Part shown: piece by piece, positions 1 through 6,995 of the stretch
Numbering within the stretch: the first letter of the stretch is position 1
Layout of the letters: the number at the start of each line of letters is the position of its first letter
The notes under the pieces: generated by a model
The model's database searches: none
What the model saw: only the letters and a program-made list of their open reading frames with translations
What the model was told of the DNA's origin: nothing
Translations under genes and position numbers: made by a program
From: JBKBXU01 sp046313675
GTDB taxonomy: Bacteria; Bacteroidota; Bacteroidia; Cytophagales; Cytophagaceae
Length of the DNA: 7,183 nt
Direction: 5' to 3'
Assembly: GCA_046313675.1 (NCBI GenBank)
Contig: JBKBXU010000250.1
Span: 1 to 7,183, forward strand

Positions 1-446
1 AATTTAAAGACAACTCCTTCCACCGGAACCCCGGATGACCATTCCACAAGGTTCTTATCTGTATAAGCTATTTTAACGCCTGTCTCGGTTCCGGTATGAA
101 AGGCAACGTCTCCTTTTTCAAACAAAGCCAAAAACTGTGAATTGGTAGGTATCTTTCCTTCCTCCGTTGTATGATCATGGAAAACAATTTTAATTCCATC
201 CGAGTCAGTTGATTTGTCAATAGTCCCAACGTATACCCGTCTGGATTCCGTTTCATGCACAAACATCTGGCAGTCGTAAAGCTGGCGACCACCTCCATAA
301 ATGATAATTTCTTCATTATCGAATTCACCCAAAAATGCACATGCTGCAGTGTTAAAATTCACCTCTGGGACCTGCTCTTCTTCATTTTTATTACAGGATA
401 ATGCAAGAAACAAAAGAGGCAGAATTAGGGCTTGGCGTATAGTCAT
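1..446 (-). CDS. Putative surface lipoprotein, C-terminus outside the window
   Basis: I do not recognise the family. Read on the minus strand from an ATG at 446-444, the frame stays open for 148 codons to the window edge, so the C-terminus is missing. Residues 1-17 form a lipoprotein signal peptide (hydrophobic ILPLLFLALS) ending at Cys18. The next residues are NKNEEE, which resembles the lysine/acidic export signal after the lipidated cysteine that sends Bacteroidota lipoproteins to the outer cell surface. The mature part looks like beta-strand-rich sequence (EEIIIYGGG, RRVYVGTID, GIKIVFHD, GVKIAYTDK) and has two cysteines, Cys37 and Cys59, that could pair. The gene is divergent from the ferritin-like gene, with 151 bases between the starts. 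No Shine-Dalgarno is visible, as is usual in this phylum. Lipoprotein assignment is firm; function is unknown. Confidence 0.8.
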   Translation of the reverse strand, partial: MTIRQALILPLLFLALSCNKNEEEQVPEVNFNTAACAFLGEFDNEEIIIYGGGRQLYDCQMFVHETESRRVYVGTIDKSTDSDGIKIVFHDHTTEEGKIPTNSQFLALFEKGDVAFHTGTETGVKIAYTDKNLVEWSSGVPVEGVVFK

Positions 447-585
447 GGTAATTGTTTTTAGACAGTAAAGTCTTTTACGGAGAAAATACACCATAGGATA
501 AAAAATAATCACATTTATTTCCACACTTAGAAAAACTGATCGAAAACAATAAAAAGAGGTTAAAAGTTAATATATAAAAGTGAAC

Positions 586-591
586 AAAAGG
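586..591 (+). promoter_or_regulatory. Ribosome binding site favouring the ATG at 598
   Basis: AAAAGG sits six bases before ATG 598. The alternative GTG at 580 has its nearest purine-rich stretch (AGAGG, 555-559) about 20 bases away, too far for normal initiation. This site decides the start of the ferritin-like gene. It is a weak match to AGGAGG, so the support is moderate. Confidence 0.45.
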
Positions 592-597
592 CATCTT

Positions 598-1068
598 ATG
601 GAGAAGAAAGAAGAAATTATTAATGCTTTGCAAAAAGCATACTGGAAAGAAATAGAGACTATTATTAACTATCAGGCCAATGCCATTAATCTTGACGGCA
701 TAAGAGCTGAGGAGGTAAAAGAAATTCTTGCGGGGGAAGTCACCGATGAATTGGGGCACTCCAGGAAACTTGCCGAAAGAATAAAAGAACTTGATGGCAC
801 AGTGGAGGGATCAATGGATTTTAAGGCAGCTCAAACCACAAATCAGCCGTCTTCGGATACAACGGATTTAAAACATGTTGTTCAGGGGGTAATTGATGCT
901 GAGTCAGATGCCATTGAGACCTATAAAAACATCATTTTGCTAACCGATGGTACGGATTTTGTAACTCAGGATTTGTGTATTGCCTTATTGGCTGATGAAG
1001 AGAAGCACCTTAGGATTTTTAAAGGCTTCATGAAAGGCCTGGAAAAGCACGAAAAGGCCACAGTCTAA
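598..1068 (+). CDS. Ferritin-like di-iron protein (bacterioferritin-like four-helix bundle)
   Basis: The 156-residue protein carries the complete ligand set of a ferritin-like di-iron centre: Glu18 with Tyr25 in helix A, Glu51-x-x-His54 (ELGH) in helix B, Glu102 in helix C and Glu134-x-x-His137 (EEKH) in helix D. Spacing in helices A and B matches bacterioferritin, and length is close to that family (about 155-160). Residue 52, the haem-ligand methionine in bacterioferritin, is leucine, so haem binding is unlikely. No signal peptide is seen, so it is cytoplasmic. The family oxidises Fe(II) with oxygen or peroxide; whether this one forms a storage cage is not visible. I chose ATG 598 because AAAAGG lies 6 bases upstream; an in-frame GTG at 580 would add six residues but has no well-spaced ribosome site. 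The gene appears monocistronic. Confidence 0.85.
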   Translation: MEKKEEIINALQKAYWKEIETIINYQANAINLDGIRAEEVKEILAGEVTDELGHSRKLAERIKELDGTVEGSMDFKAAQTTNQPSSDTTDLKHVVQGVIDAESDAIETYKNIILLTDGTDFVTQDLCIALLADEEKHLRIFKGFMKGLEKHEKATV

Positions 1069-1070
1069 AA

Positions 1071-1094
1071 AGTAGCCCTCGCCAGGGGGCTACT
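1071..1094 (-). terminator. Hairpin terminator, best oriented for minus-strand transcripts
   Basis: AGTAGCCC (1071-1078) and GGGCTACT (1087-1094) form a perfect 8-base-pair stem around an 8-base loop. On the minus strand the stem is followed directly by a run of T (complement of the A run at 1067-1070, extended by the end of the stem), the layout of an intrinsic terminator for RNA coming from the copper ATPase gene. On the plus strand, where it lies 2 bases after the stop of the ferritin-like gene, only a poor T stretch (1099-1101) follows, so it may work weakly in that direction too. The T run of the minus-strand reading overlaps the ferritin stop codon. Confidence 0.6.
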
Positions 1095-1299
1095 AAACTT
1101 TCACACCCTTGAGCTGTCAGATGTCTTTTTAAATTCTCACCATAACTAAACTAACTTTTACGCTATTATCAGAGAAGCTCAACCGCACGCCAGAGAAAAG
1201 ATTTTATATCTAAATGCCCATCAGAAAACTACTTTTTAAAATCATTTTATCTACTATAGAAAATTAAAAGTACAAAGCTACTGATGAGCTATTTAACCA

Positions 1300-3372
1300 T
1301 CAAACCATATCCCTTTTTAATAGCTGCGCATTTATCGCTACAATTATAGTACTAAGGCTCATAAGCACTGCACCAATTGCCGGACTAAGGACAATTCCTT
1401 GATTGTATAAAACACCTGCTGCCAATGGTATGGCTACTACATTGTAACCTGTTGCCCAGGCGAGGTTCTGGATCATTTTTCTATGTGTTGCTTTTCCAAA
1501 AAGTATAAGGGAGGCAATATCACGGGGATTGGAATTTACAAGGACAATGTCCGCAGTTTCGGCAGCCACATCCGTACCGGAACCTACTGCTATGCCGACA
1601 TCCGCCTGTGCAAGTGCCGGGGCATCGTTCACCCCGTCCCCGGTCATGGCCACAAATTCTCCCTGACCTTGTAGTTCCTTAATCTTCTCCTGTTTCTTAT
1701 CCGGAAGAACATTGGCAAAATACCCGTCCATATGAAGCTCATCGCTTACACTTTTGGCCACCCTTTCATTATCCCCGGTAAGAAGCAGATTTTTTATTCC
1801 ATCGTCTTTAAGCATTTTAATTGCTTTAAAAGATTCTTCCCGAATTTCATCCGCAAAACTCATGTAACCGATAAGTTCTCCATTCTCCAGGACATACACG
1901 ATTGTGGCGGCTCCTTCATCGGAAACCGAAGAAGGGATTTCGATATTCTTCTCTTTTAAATAATTTGGACCGGTAACTTTAATTTGCCTTCCATTAACAT
2001 CCCCTTCAATCCCAACTCCCGATATGGATTTAAAATTTTCAGAGGACGGAACAGACACCTCCATTTCTTTAGCTTTAACCAATATGCCTTTCGCAATATA
2101 ATGTTCGGAATGCTGCTCAACTCCGGCTGCCAACTGTAAAAGCTCCTTGTCGTCTAGACCCTCTTGCAGAGATACAATCTTTGAAAGTTGGTGAGATCCT
2201 TTGGTAAGCGTACCTGTTTTATCAAAAACAATGGTAGTGATTTTTCGGGCATTTTCAAATGCGGTACGGTTTCTTATCAGCAGCCCTTTGGAAGCAGAAA
2301 TGGTTGTAGAAATAGCCACTACCAAAGGTACAGCCAGTCCTAAAGCATGCGGACAGGAAATAACCATTACCGTCACCATTCGTTCGAGGGCAAAAACAAA
2401 TTCAAAGCCAAGAAGAAGCCACACGGTCAAGGTCAGAAAACCACCTCCAAGGGCAACGAAAGTTAAAATTTTAGCGGCACGGTCTGCCAGGTGCTGCGTT
2501 TTGGACTTGATTTTCTGGGCATCTTCCACAAGCTTTATCACCTTGTTCAGATAACTGTCTTTCCCCATGCTTTCAATTCTGATCTTTAAAGATCCATCGC
2601 CGTTCACAGAGCCACCTATGGCTTTATCGTCTTTAGATTTACTGACAGGTTTACTTTCTCCGGTAAGCATACTTTCATCCAGATGGCTTTCCCCCTCCAC
2701 AACGACACCATCCGCAGGGATTTTTTCACCCGGCTTCACCATAATCAGATCGCCTTTTTTCAGTTCATCCACCCGTACTTCCTGCGTAGTCCCATCTTTT
2801 ATCAGGTGCGCCGTCGAAGGCATCATTTTCACCAGCAGATCAAGAGCCCTGGAGGCACCCGAAATAGATTTCATTTCCATCCAATGCCCGAACAGCATGA
2901 TAACAATCAGCGAGGCCATTTCCCAATAGAAATCCATTCCTTCCAGACCAAGAGTGATGACAAAACTATATGCCCAGGCAACGGTAATGGCTATTCCTAT
3001 CAAGGTCATCATCCCTATGGCACTTTTCCTGACCTCGTCCCAAAGGCCTGTCAGGAAAGGCCAGCCCCCATAAAAGAACACAAAGGTACTTAATCCCGCC
3101 AGCACAAACCTGTCACCGGGAAAGGCAATTTCAAAACCAAACCAATGCTGGATCATCTCTGATAGCGCTATGATAGGGAAAGTAATGATCAGGGAAACCC
3201 AAAACCTCCGTTTAAAATCCTCAATCATATGTTCATGATGGCCCTCATGGCCTCCATGTCCGCTGGTATGCTCTTCCCCATGATGGCCATGCATGGTTTC
3301 TTCTTCTATCTGTTTTTGGGGTTCGGATGCTTGGTGTTCGTGATGGTGGTTCTTATGATGTTTATGATCCAT
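1300..3372 (-). CDS. copB: CopB-type copper-translocating P1B-3 ATPase
   Basis: This 690-residue pump is complete. ATP-driven export of copper from cytoplasm to periplasm is the known role of the CPH-type subgroup. Residues 1-48 hold 16 histidines and no CxxC domain, the N-terminus typical of CopB. Eight membrane helices lie at about 55-75, 88-108, 117-140, 146-163, 305-325, 330-352, 635-657 and 660-685. The actuator loop has TGES (237-240), the metal site has Cys340-Pro-His342, and the ATP-binding and phosphorylation domain has DKTGT with Asp384, TGDN (532-535) and GDGVND (578-583). Late metal-site signatures are YN (643-644) and MSLST with Asn681. The usual HP dipeptide of the nucleotide domain reads His424-Tyr425. 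The ATG at 3372 directly precedes the His-rich region. It is divergent from the His-rich barrel gene. Silver or Cu(II) versus Cu(I) preference cannot be told from sequence. Confidence 0.95.
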   Translation of the reverse strand: MDHKHHKNHHHEHQASEPQKQIEEETMHGHHGEEHTSGHGGHEGHHEHMIEDFKRRFWVSLIITFPIIALSEMIQHWFGFEIAFPGDRFVLAGLSTFVFFYGGWPFLTGLWDEVRKSAIGMMTLIGIAITVAWAYSFVITLGLEGMDFYWEMASLIVIMLFGHWMEMKSISGASRALDLLVKMMPSTAHLIKDGTTQEVRVDELKKGDLIMVKPGEKIPADGVVVEGESHLDESMLTGESKPVSKSKDDKAIGGSVNGDGSLKIRIESMGKDSYLNKVIKLVEDAQKIKSKTQHLADRAAKILTFVALGGGFLTLTVWLLLGFEFVFALERMVTVMVISCPHALGLAVPLVVAISTTISASKGLLIRNRTAFENARKITTIVFDKTGTLTKGSHQLSKIVSLQEGLDDKELLQLAAGVEQHSEHYIAKGILVKAKEMEVSVPSSENFKSISGVGIEGDVNGRQIKVTGPNYLKEKNIEIPSSVSDEGAATIVYVLENGELIGYMSFADEIREESFKAIKMLKDDGIKNLLLTGDNERVAKSVSDELHMDGYFANVLPDKKQEKIKELQGQGEFVAMTGDGVNDAPALAQADVGIAVGSGTDVAAETADIVLVNSNPRDIASLILFGKATHRKMIQNLAWATGYNVVAIPLAAGVLYNQGIVLSPAIGAVLMSLSTIIVAINAQLLKRDMV

Positions 3373-3806
3373 CTTCTTAAAAATTTGGGTTGCTACAATA
3401 AAAATTTGTTAGCGGTATTCGCTCTAAGGATAATAGTTCAAAATGGCAATAAATGACAGATAGATAAATAACACCTCTCATGTAAAGAAATGTTTAAAAT
3501 TATTATTCGCTCAACTCAGCCATCTTAAAGGTTTCAGTTCTTTTCCCTATTCTAGTTTATAAACCAGTAAAAATTATACTTTTTCCATTAGTTTCTATTC
3601 TCGTAAAAGAAACAGGAATAACTGTATAATGTTAAAAAAACAGCATACTACCAAAAACTCAGGTACTGAAGCACTTGACACTATTAGACCTCTGTCAAAT
3701 CTAAGGCCGTAGTCCGAGAATCTTATCATCGCATCATCAATCAAACTCTTTTATAACAAAACCAAAAAGCGCATGTTACTAACAGCATTAACTATTTTCT
3801 ATAGAC
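3373..3806. promoter_or_regulatory. Divergent intergenic region between copB and the barrel gene
   Basis: These 434 AT-rich bases separate two outward-facing genes and must hold the promoters for both unless longer transcripts exist. I found no convincing match to the Bacteroidota promoter (TTG plus TAnnTTTG) on either strand. Two small symmetric elements are present: a perfect 10-base palindrome GTTTATAAAC (3555-3564), and GTTTCT/AGAAAC arms at 3591-3596 and 3608-3613. Either could be a protein-binding site, but both may be chance in AT-rich DNA. The only plus-strand ORF noticed is a 27-codon frame at 3629-3712 with no support as a gene. Confidence 0.4.
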
Positions 3807-5177
3807 ATGAGAAAAGTTCACCTACTGCTGTTAATGTTTTTTTGCCTTCATAAATACGAATCCAGCTTGGCACAGCATCCCCATGGACAAGGTGAGCACC
3901 ATGCGCATGAGGAACATGACATGGATGCTATCCCATCCTTTCTTTCCAAAAACTTACCTATGACCGTCAATGGTTCCGGTACTGCCTGGCACCCCATTAA
4001 TTCTCCCATGTACATGAATTATGCCCGTACCGGAGAGTGGAACATGATGCTGCATTATGGTATTTTCCCGGCATATACTTTTCAAAATCCACATAATCCG
4101 GATTTTCGTGGCACCAATGAGTTCTTTATGCCCACCTGGATTATGGCTATGGGAAGCAGAGAAATAGGTAAAAAAGGTTTACTTTCCATCAGAGGGATGT
4201 TTTCAGCGGACCCTCTGATAATGGGCGGCAGCGGATATCCCCTTCTTTACCAGACAGGAGAAACGCACCAGAACATTCCCCTCATTGACCGGCAACATCC
4301 CCACGACCTGTTTTCTGAGCTTGCCATAGCTTACAGCCATGCTTTTACAGACGAAATTGATGCTTATGTTTATTTAGGGTATCCAGGAGAACCGGCCATA
4401 GGCCCTCCGGCATTTATGCACAGGCCTTCCGGCTTGAACATTCCTGACTCTCCCTTGGGACACCATTGGCAGGATGCCACACATATTATTTATGGAGTGG
4501 CCACCACCGGTTTCCGGTACAAAAGACTGAGAATTGAAGGTTCCTGGTTTACCGGAAGAGAACCGGGCGAAGACAGACTATGGTTTGATGAGCCCCGATT
4601 CGACTCCTACAGCGGCAGGGTTAATTACTTATTGGGAAATTCCCTTGCACTACAAGCCTCCTATAGCTATCTACATTCACCGGAAGTACATGAGCCGGAA
4701 AGGGATGTAAACCGTTTAACAGCCTCCGTTCTTCATAATACCTGGTTGAACGAGGAAACTGTTCTTTCTTCTTCCCTTGTTTACGGCCTCAATAGAAGTT
4801 GGGACAGGGCCGTACCAGATGAAATTCTTCCATCGAATTCATTTTTACTGGAATCGGCGCTTCAAATGAAGAGGTTTAATGTTTTTGCAAGGGCAGAGTT
4901 ATTACAAAAATCATTTCATGAACTGGGTATAGGAGAAAACGGCCATCACGATGATAATGGGCATAACGACCACCATTTTGATGAGTATGAAAATATCTGG
5001 ATAGGGGCTATAAAACCCGGTGCATCTGTTTATCTACTTAAAAACCGCTACTTTTGGCTGGATGCAGGTTTTACCCTGACTTTACATCGAACCAGTTCCG
5101 ATTTAATTCCATATTATGGAGCACAGAACACTATGGCGTATCAGATTTTTTTAAGAATGATACCTCCGAGAATGTAA
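3807..5177 (+). CDS. His-rich outer-membrane beta-barrel protein, function unknown, likely copper-linked
   Basis: The 456-residue product starts with a signal peptide (about 1-22, ending SSLA) and a mature N-terminus rich in histidine (residues 24-37 contain 6 His with acidic residues). The rest has alternating hydrophobic and polar strands and aromatic residues expected of an outer-membrane barrel, ending QIFLRMIPPRM. I recognise it from memory as a widespread, mostly hypothetical family with conserved blocks: SGTAWHP (57-63), GYPLLYQTGE (143-152), DRQHPHDL (161-168), GEPAIGPPAFMHRPSG (194-209), HHWQDATHI (219-227), GREPGEDR (250-257). A second His/Asp cluster (380-390, 5 His) lies in a late loop. 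These features suggest metal binding at the cell surface, but a transport role is inference. It is divergent from copB. The ATG at 3807 opens directly into the signal peptide; no Shine-Dalgarno is seen. Confidence 0.75.
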   Translation: MRKVHLLLLMFFCLHKYESSLAQHPHGQGEHHAHEEHDMDAIPSFLSKNLPMTVNGSGTAWHPINSPMYMNYARTGEWNMMLHYGIFPAYTFQNPHNPDFRGTNEFFMPTWIMAMGSREIGKKGLLSIRGMFSADPLIMGGSGYPLLYQTGETHQNIPLIDRQHPHDLFSELAIAYSHAFTDEIDAYVYLGYPGEPAIGPPAFMHRPSGLNIPDSPLGHHWQDATHIIYGVATTGFRYKRLRIEGSWFTGREPGEDRLWFDEPRFDSYSGRVNYLLGNSLALQASYSYLHSPEVHEPERDVNRLTASVLHNTWLNEETVLSSSLVYGLNRSWDRAVPDEILPSNSFLLESALQMKRFNVFARAELLQKSFHELGIGENGHHDDNGHNDHHFDEYENIWIGAIKPGASVYLLKNRYFWLDAGFTLTLHRTSSDLIPYYGAQNTMAYQIFLRMIPPRM

Positions 5178-5513
5178 AAGTCCTTAGACAATAATCGGCA
5201 GTTAGCAAAGTATTTACACAAACAAATTACCCTATCTTGAATTACTCAGTATATATCCGGTAAAAAACTCACTTAGTAGCTTTTGTAGTTGCCACAAGGG
5301 TCAGTGCATTGCTTATCATCCTGTATGTATTTTTCTATTTGAACCAGAAGATAATTTCAAAAACCCACCTTATTGGAATTCCAATTATTTCCAGCGGATG
5401 TTTTCTAATCACAATGTTCCTGAAACCATATAACCCTGCATTTAAAAATTCATGGGCAAATTTCGGCATTTACAAATCTCTTCTTAATTTGAAACTTTGA
5501 TAGAAAATAAATC
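5178..5513. other. Intergenic gap holding an unrecognised, possibly decayed membrane ORF
   Basis: Apart from one open frame I see nothing here. Codons 5264-5500 are open on the plus strand and end at TGA 5498-5500. The translation suggests two membrane segments (SALLIILYVFFYL and LIGIPIISSGCFLITMFL) followed by a polar tail with KPYNPAFKNSWANFG. The frame has no ATG start before these segments; the only starter is a TTG at 5309 inside the first hydrophobic stretch. That suits the tail of a gene that lost its front, or chance. I do not recognise a family. No terminator hairpin after the barrel gene and no clear chrA promoter were found. Confidence 0.3.
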
Positions 5514-5537
5514 TTGCGTTTTCTTCAATTTTATCAA

Positions 5538-6917
5538 ATGGGCAAAACAGGTACTTCTCACAATCAAGAACATATTCCTTTCAGCGAAGCCATTAAAACC
5601 TGGTTCAGGATAGCCATGTACAGCTTTGGGGGACCGGCAGGCCAAATAGCAGTTATGCACAAACTTTTGGTCGAGGAGAAAAAATGGATCAGTGAAAACC
5701 GTTTCCTCCACGCCCTTAACTATTGCATGCTTCTCCCCGGGCCGGAGGCACAGCAACTTACCATATATATAGGCTGGCTCATGCATAAGCATAAAGGAGG
5801 TATAGTTGCTGGATCTTTATTTGTATTGCCTGGCTTTATAGCCATACTCATACTTAGCCTTTTGTATGCAGGATTGGGAGAAACACCTTTGGTACAAGCC
5901 ATATTTTATGGTATCAAGCCCGCCGTGATGGCCATAGTCGTGCAGGCTGTTTTTAAAATCGGAAAAAGGGCATTAAAAAATGAAGTAATGATTCTACTGG
6001 CAATGATTGCCTTTGTAGCCATTTTTGCTTTCAATATACCTTTTCCTTTCATTATTCTTGCCGCCGCCCTTATAGGTTACCTGGGCGGAAAAATCTGGGA
6101 ACATAAATTTTATGTCCTCAAAGGACATGAAGCAAAAGATACTAATCTACAGCAAAGTGAATATTACCTGGATCGTACGCTTGATGCGAATGTCACGAAA
6201 CCATCGTTTACATCATCACTGAAGACAGCTATATTATGGCTGGCACTTTGGTTCTTACCCATCGGTCTATTGTTTCTGATCTTTGAACATGACAGCGTAT
6301 TCATCAGCGAAAGTATTTTTTTCAGCAAGGCCGCAGTGGTAACTTTTGGAGGTGCTTACTCAGTTTTAGCTTTTATTGCTCAACGAGCTGTAGAAGTGTA
6401 CGGTTGGCTGATGCCGGGAGAAATGCTTGATGGCCTCGGAATGGCCGAAACAACACCGGGACCATTAATTCAGGTAGTTCAGTTTGTCGGATTCATGGGA
6501 GCCTACCGAAACCCCGGAAACCTGGATCCTATGTGGGCCGGAGTATTTGCATCTGTCGTTGTTACCTGGGTAACCTTTATCCCCTGCTTTCTCTACATCT
6601 TTTTAGGTGCACCTTACATCGAATACCTTAGGGGGAACAAATCCCTGACAACGGCTTTGTCCGGAATTACTGCTGCCGTGGTAGGCGTAATTTTAAACCT
6701 TGGTATTTGGTTTACTGTCCATGCCATTTTCGGCGAGGTACATAAATATGAAGGCTATGGGATGCGATTGGATGTTCCGGTATGGGAAACGATAGATTTT
6801 ATAGCCTTATTCATTGGTGTAACGGCTTTCATAGCATTATTCAAATTTAAAATCAATATGCTTCAAGTACTTGGCGGAAGTGTATTACTTGGTATTGCAG
6901 CCTATTTATTCAATTGA
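5538..6917 (+). CDS. chrA: ChrA-type chromate transporter, two-domain form
   Basis: The 459-residue membrane protein belongs to the CHR superfamily of chromate exporters, which lower cytoplasmic chromate in resistant bacteria. It is the long form built from two homologous halves. The first has FGGPAGQI (30-37) and LPGPEAQQL (66-74) followed by IYIGW and GGIVAG; the second has FGGAYSVL (270-277) and TTPGPLIQVVQF (305-316). Hydrophobic helices fill about 90-185, 228-250, 262-282 and 332-458, with a polar linker at about 186-227 between the halves. An in-frame TTG at 5514 could add eight residues, but ATG 5538 leaves a normal N-terminus ahead of the first conserved block and is preferred. No Shine-Dalgarno is visible. 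It follows the barrel gene in the same direction after 360 bases, so it may have its own promoter. Chromate specificity is by family; sulfate or another oxyanion is possible. Confidence 0.92.
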   Translation: MGKTGTSHNQEHIPFSEAIKTWFRIAMYSFGGPAGQIAVMHKLLVEEKKWISENRFLHALNYCMLLPGPEAQQLTIYIGWLMHKHKGGIVAGSLFVLPGFIAILILSLLYAGLGETPLVQAIFYGIKPAVMAIVVQAVFKIGKRALKNEVMILLAMIAFVAIFAFNIPFPFIILAAALIGYLGGKIWEHKFYVLKGHEAKDTNLQQSEYYLDRTLDANVTKPSFTSSLKTAILWLALWFLPIGLLFLIFEHDSVFISESIFFSKAAVVTFGGAYSVLAFIAQRAVEVYGWLMPGEMLDGLGMAETTPGPLIQVVQFVGFMGAYRNPGNLDPMWAGVFASVVVTWVTFIPCFLYIFLGAPYIEYLRGNKSLTTALSGITAAVVGVILNLGIWFTVHAIFGEVHKYEGYGMRLDVPVWETIDFIALFIGVTAFIALFKFKINMLQVLGGSVLLGIAAYLFN

Positions 6918-6945
6918 CAAATCAAGCCTTGTGAGTTTATGCAGG

Positions 6946-6995
6946 GATGAGGAGAAAATCAGTAATGACTTACTCTTCCCCCTTCTAATCTCATC
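6946..6995. terminator. Weak inverted repeat between convergent genes
   Basis: GATGAG (6946-6951) and CTCATC (6990-6995) are inverted copies flanking a small AGTAA-TGAC-TTACT hairpin (6961-6974). The element fills the 78-base space between chrA and the convergent DUF2141 gene, where a shared terminator would be expected. Arms are short and no clean T run follows in either direction, so the call is tentative. Confidence 0.2.

Noticed and set aside
68..340. 90-codon minus-strand frame with Met start
   Set aside because: It lies in another frame inside the lipoprotein gene, which has a signal peptide and lipobox; this frame has no recognisable features.
475..759. 94-codon minus-strand frame with hydrophobic Phe-rich sequence
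   Set aside because: It is the reverse of AT-rich upstream DNA and the Lys/Glu-rich start of the ferritin-like gene, which yields Phe/Leu-rich artefacts.
2201..3093. Several plus-strand frames of 117-136 codons opposite the ATPase gene
   Set aside because: All overlap the well-supported copB coding sequence and show no motifs or domain-like patterns.
3229..3456. Met- and Phe-rich plus-strand frame resembling a membrane protein
   Set aside because: It is the complement of the His-rich codons of the copper ATPase N-terminus; CAT/CAC read backward gives ATG/GTG, which explains the Met/Val-rich hydrophobic look.
3629..3712. 27-codon plus-strand frame with ATG in the divergent intergenic region
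   Set aside because: Very short, no ribosome site, no hydrophobic or motif content; likely chance.
5514..5537. TTG start extending chrA by eight codons
   Set aside because: No ribosome site, and the ATG at 5538 gives a normal N-terminus ahead of the first conserved ChrA block.
5484..5902. Minus-strand frames opposite the start of chrA
   Set aside because: They lie across conserved ChrA motifs on the other strand and have no features of their own.
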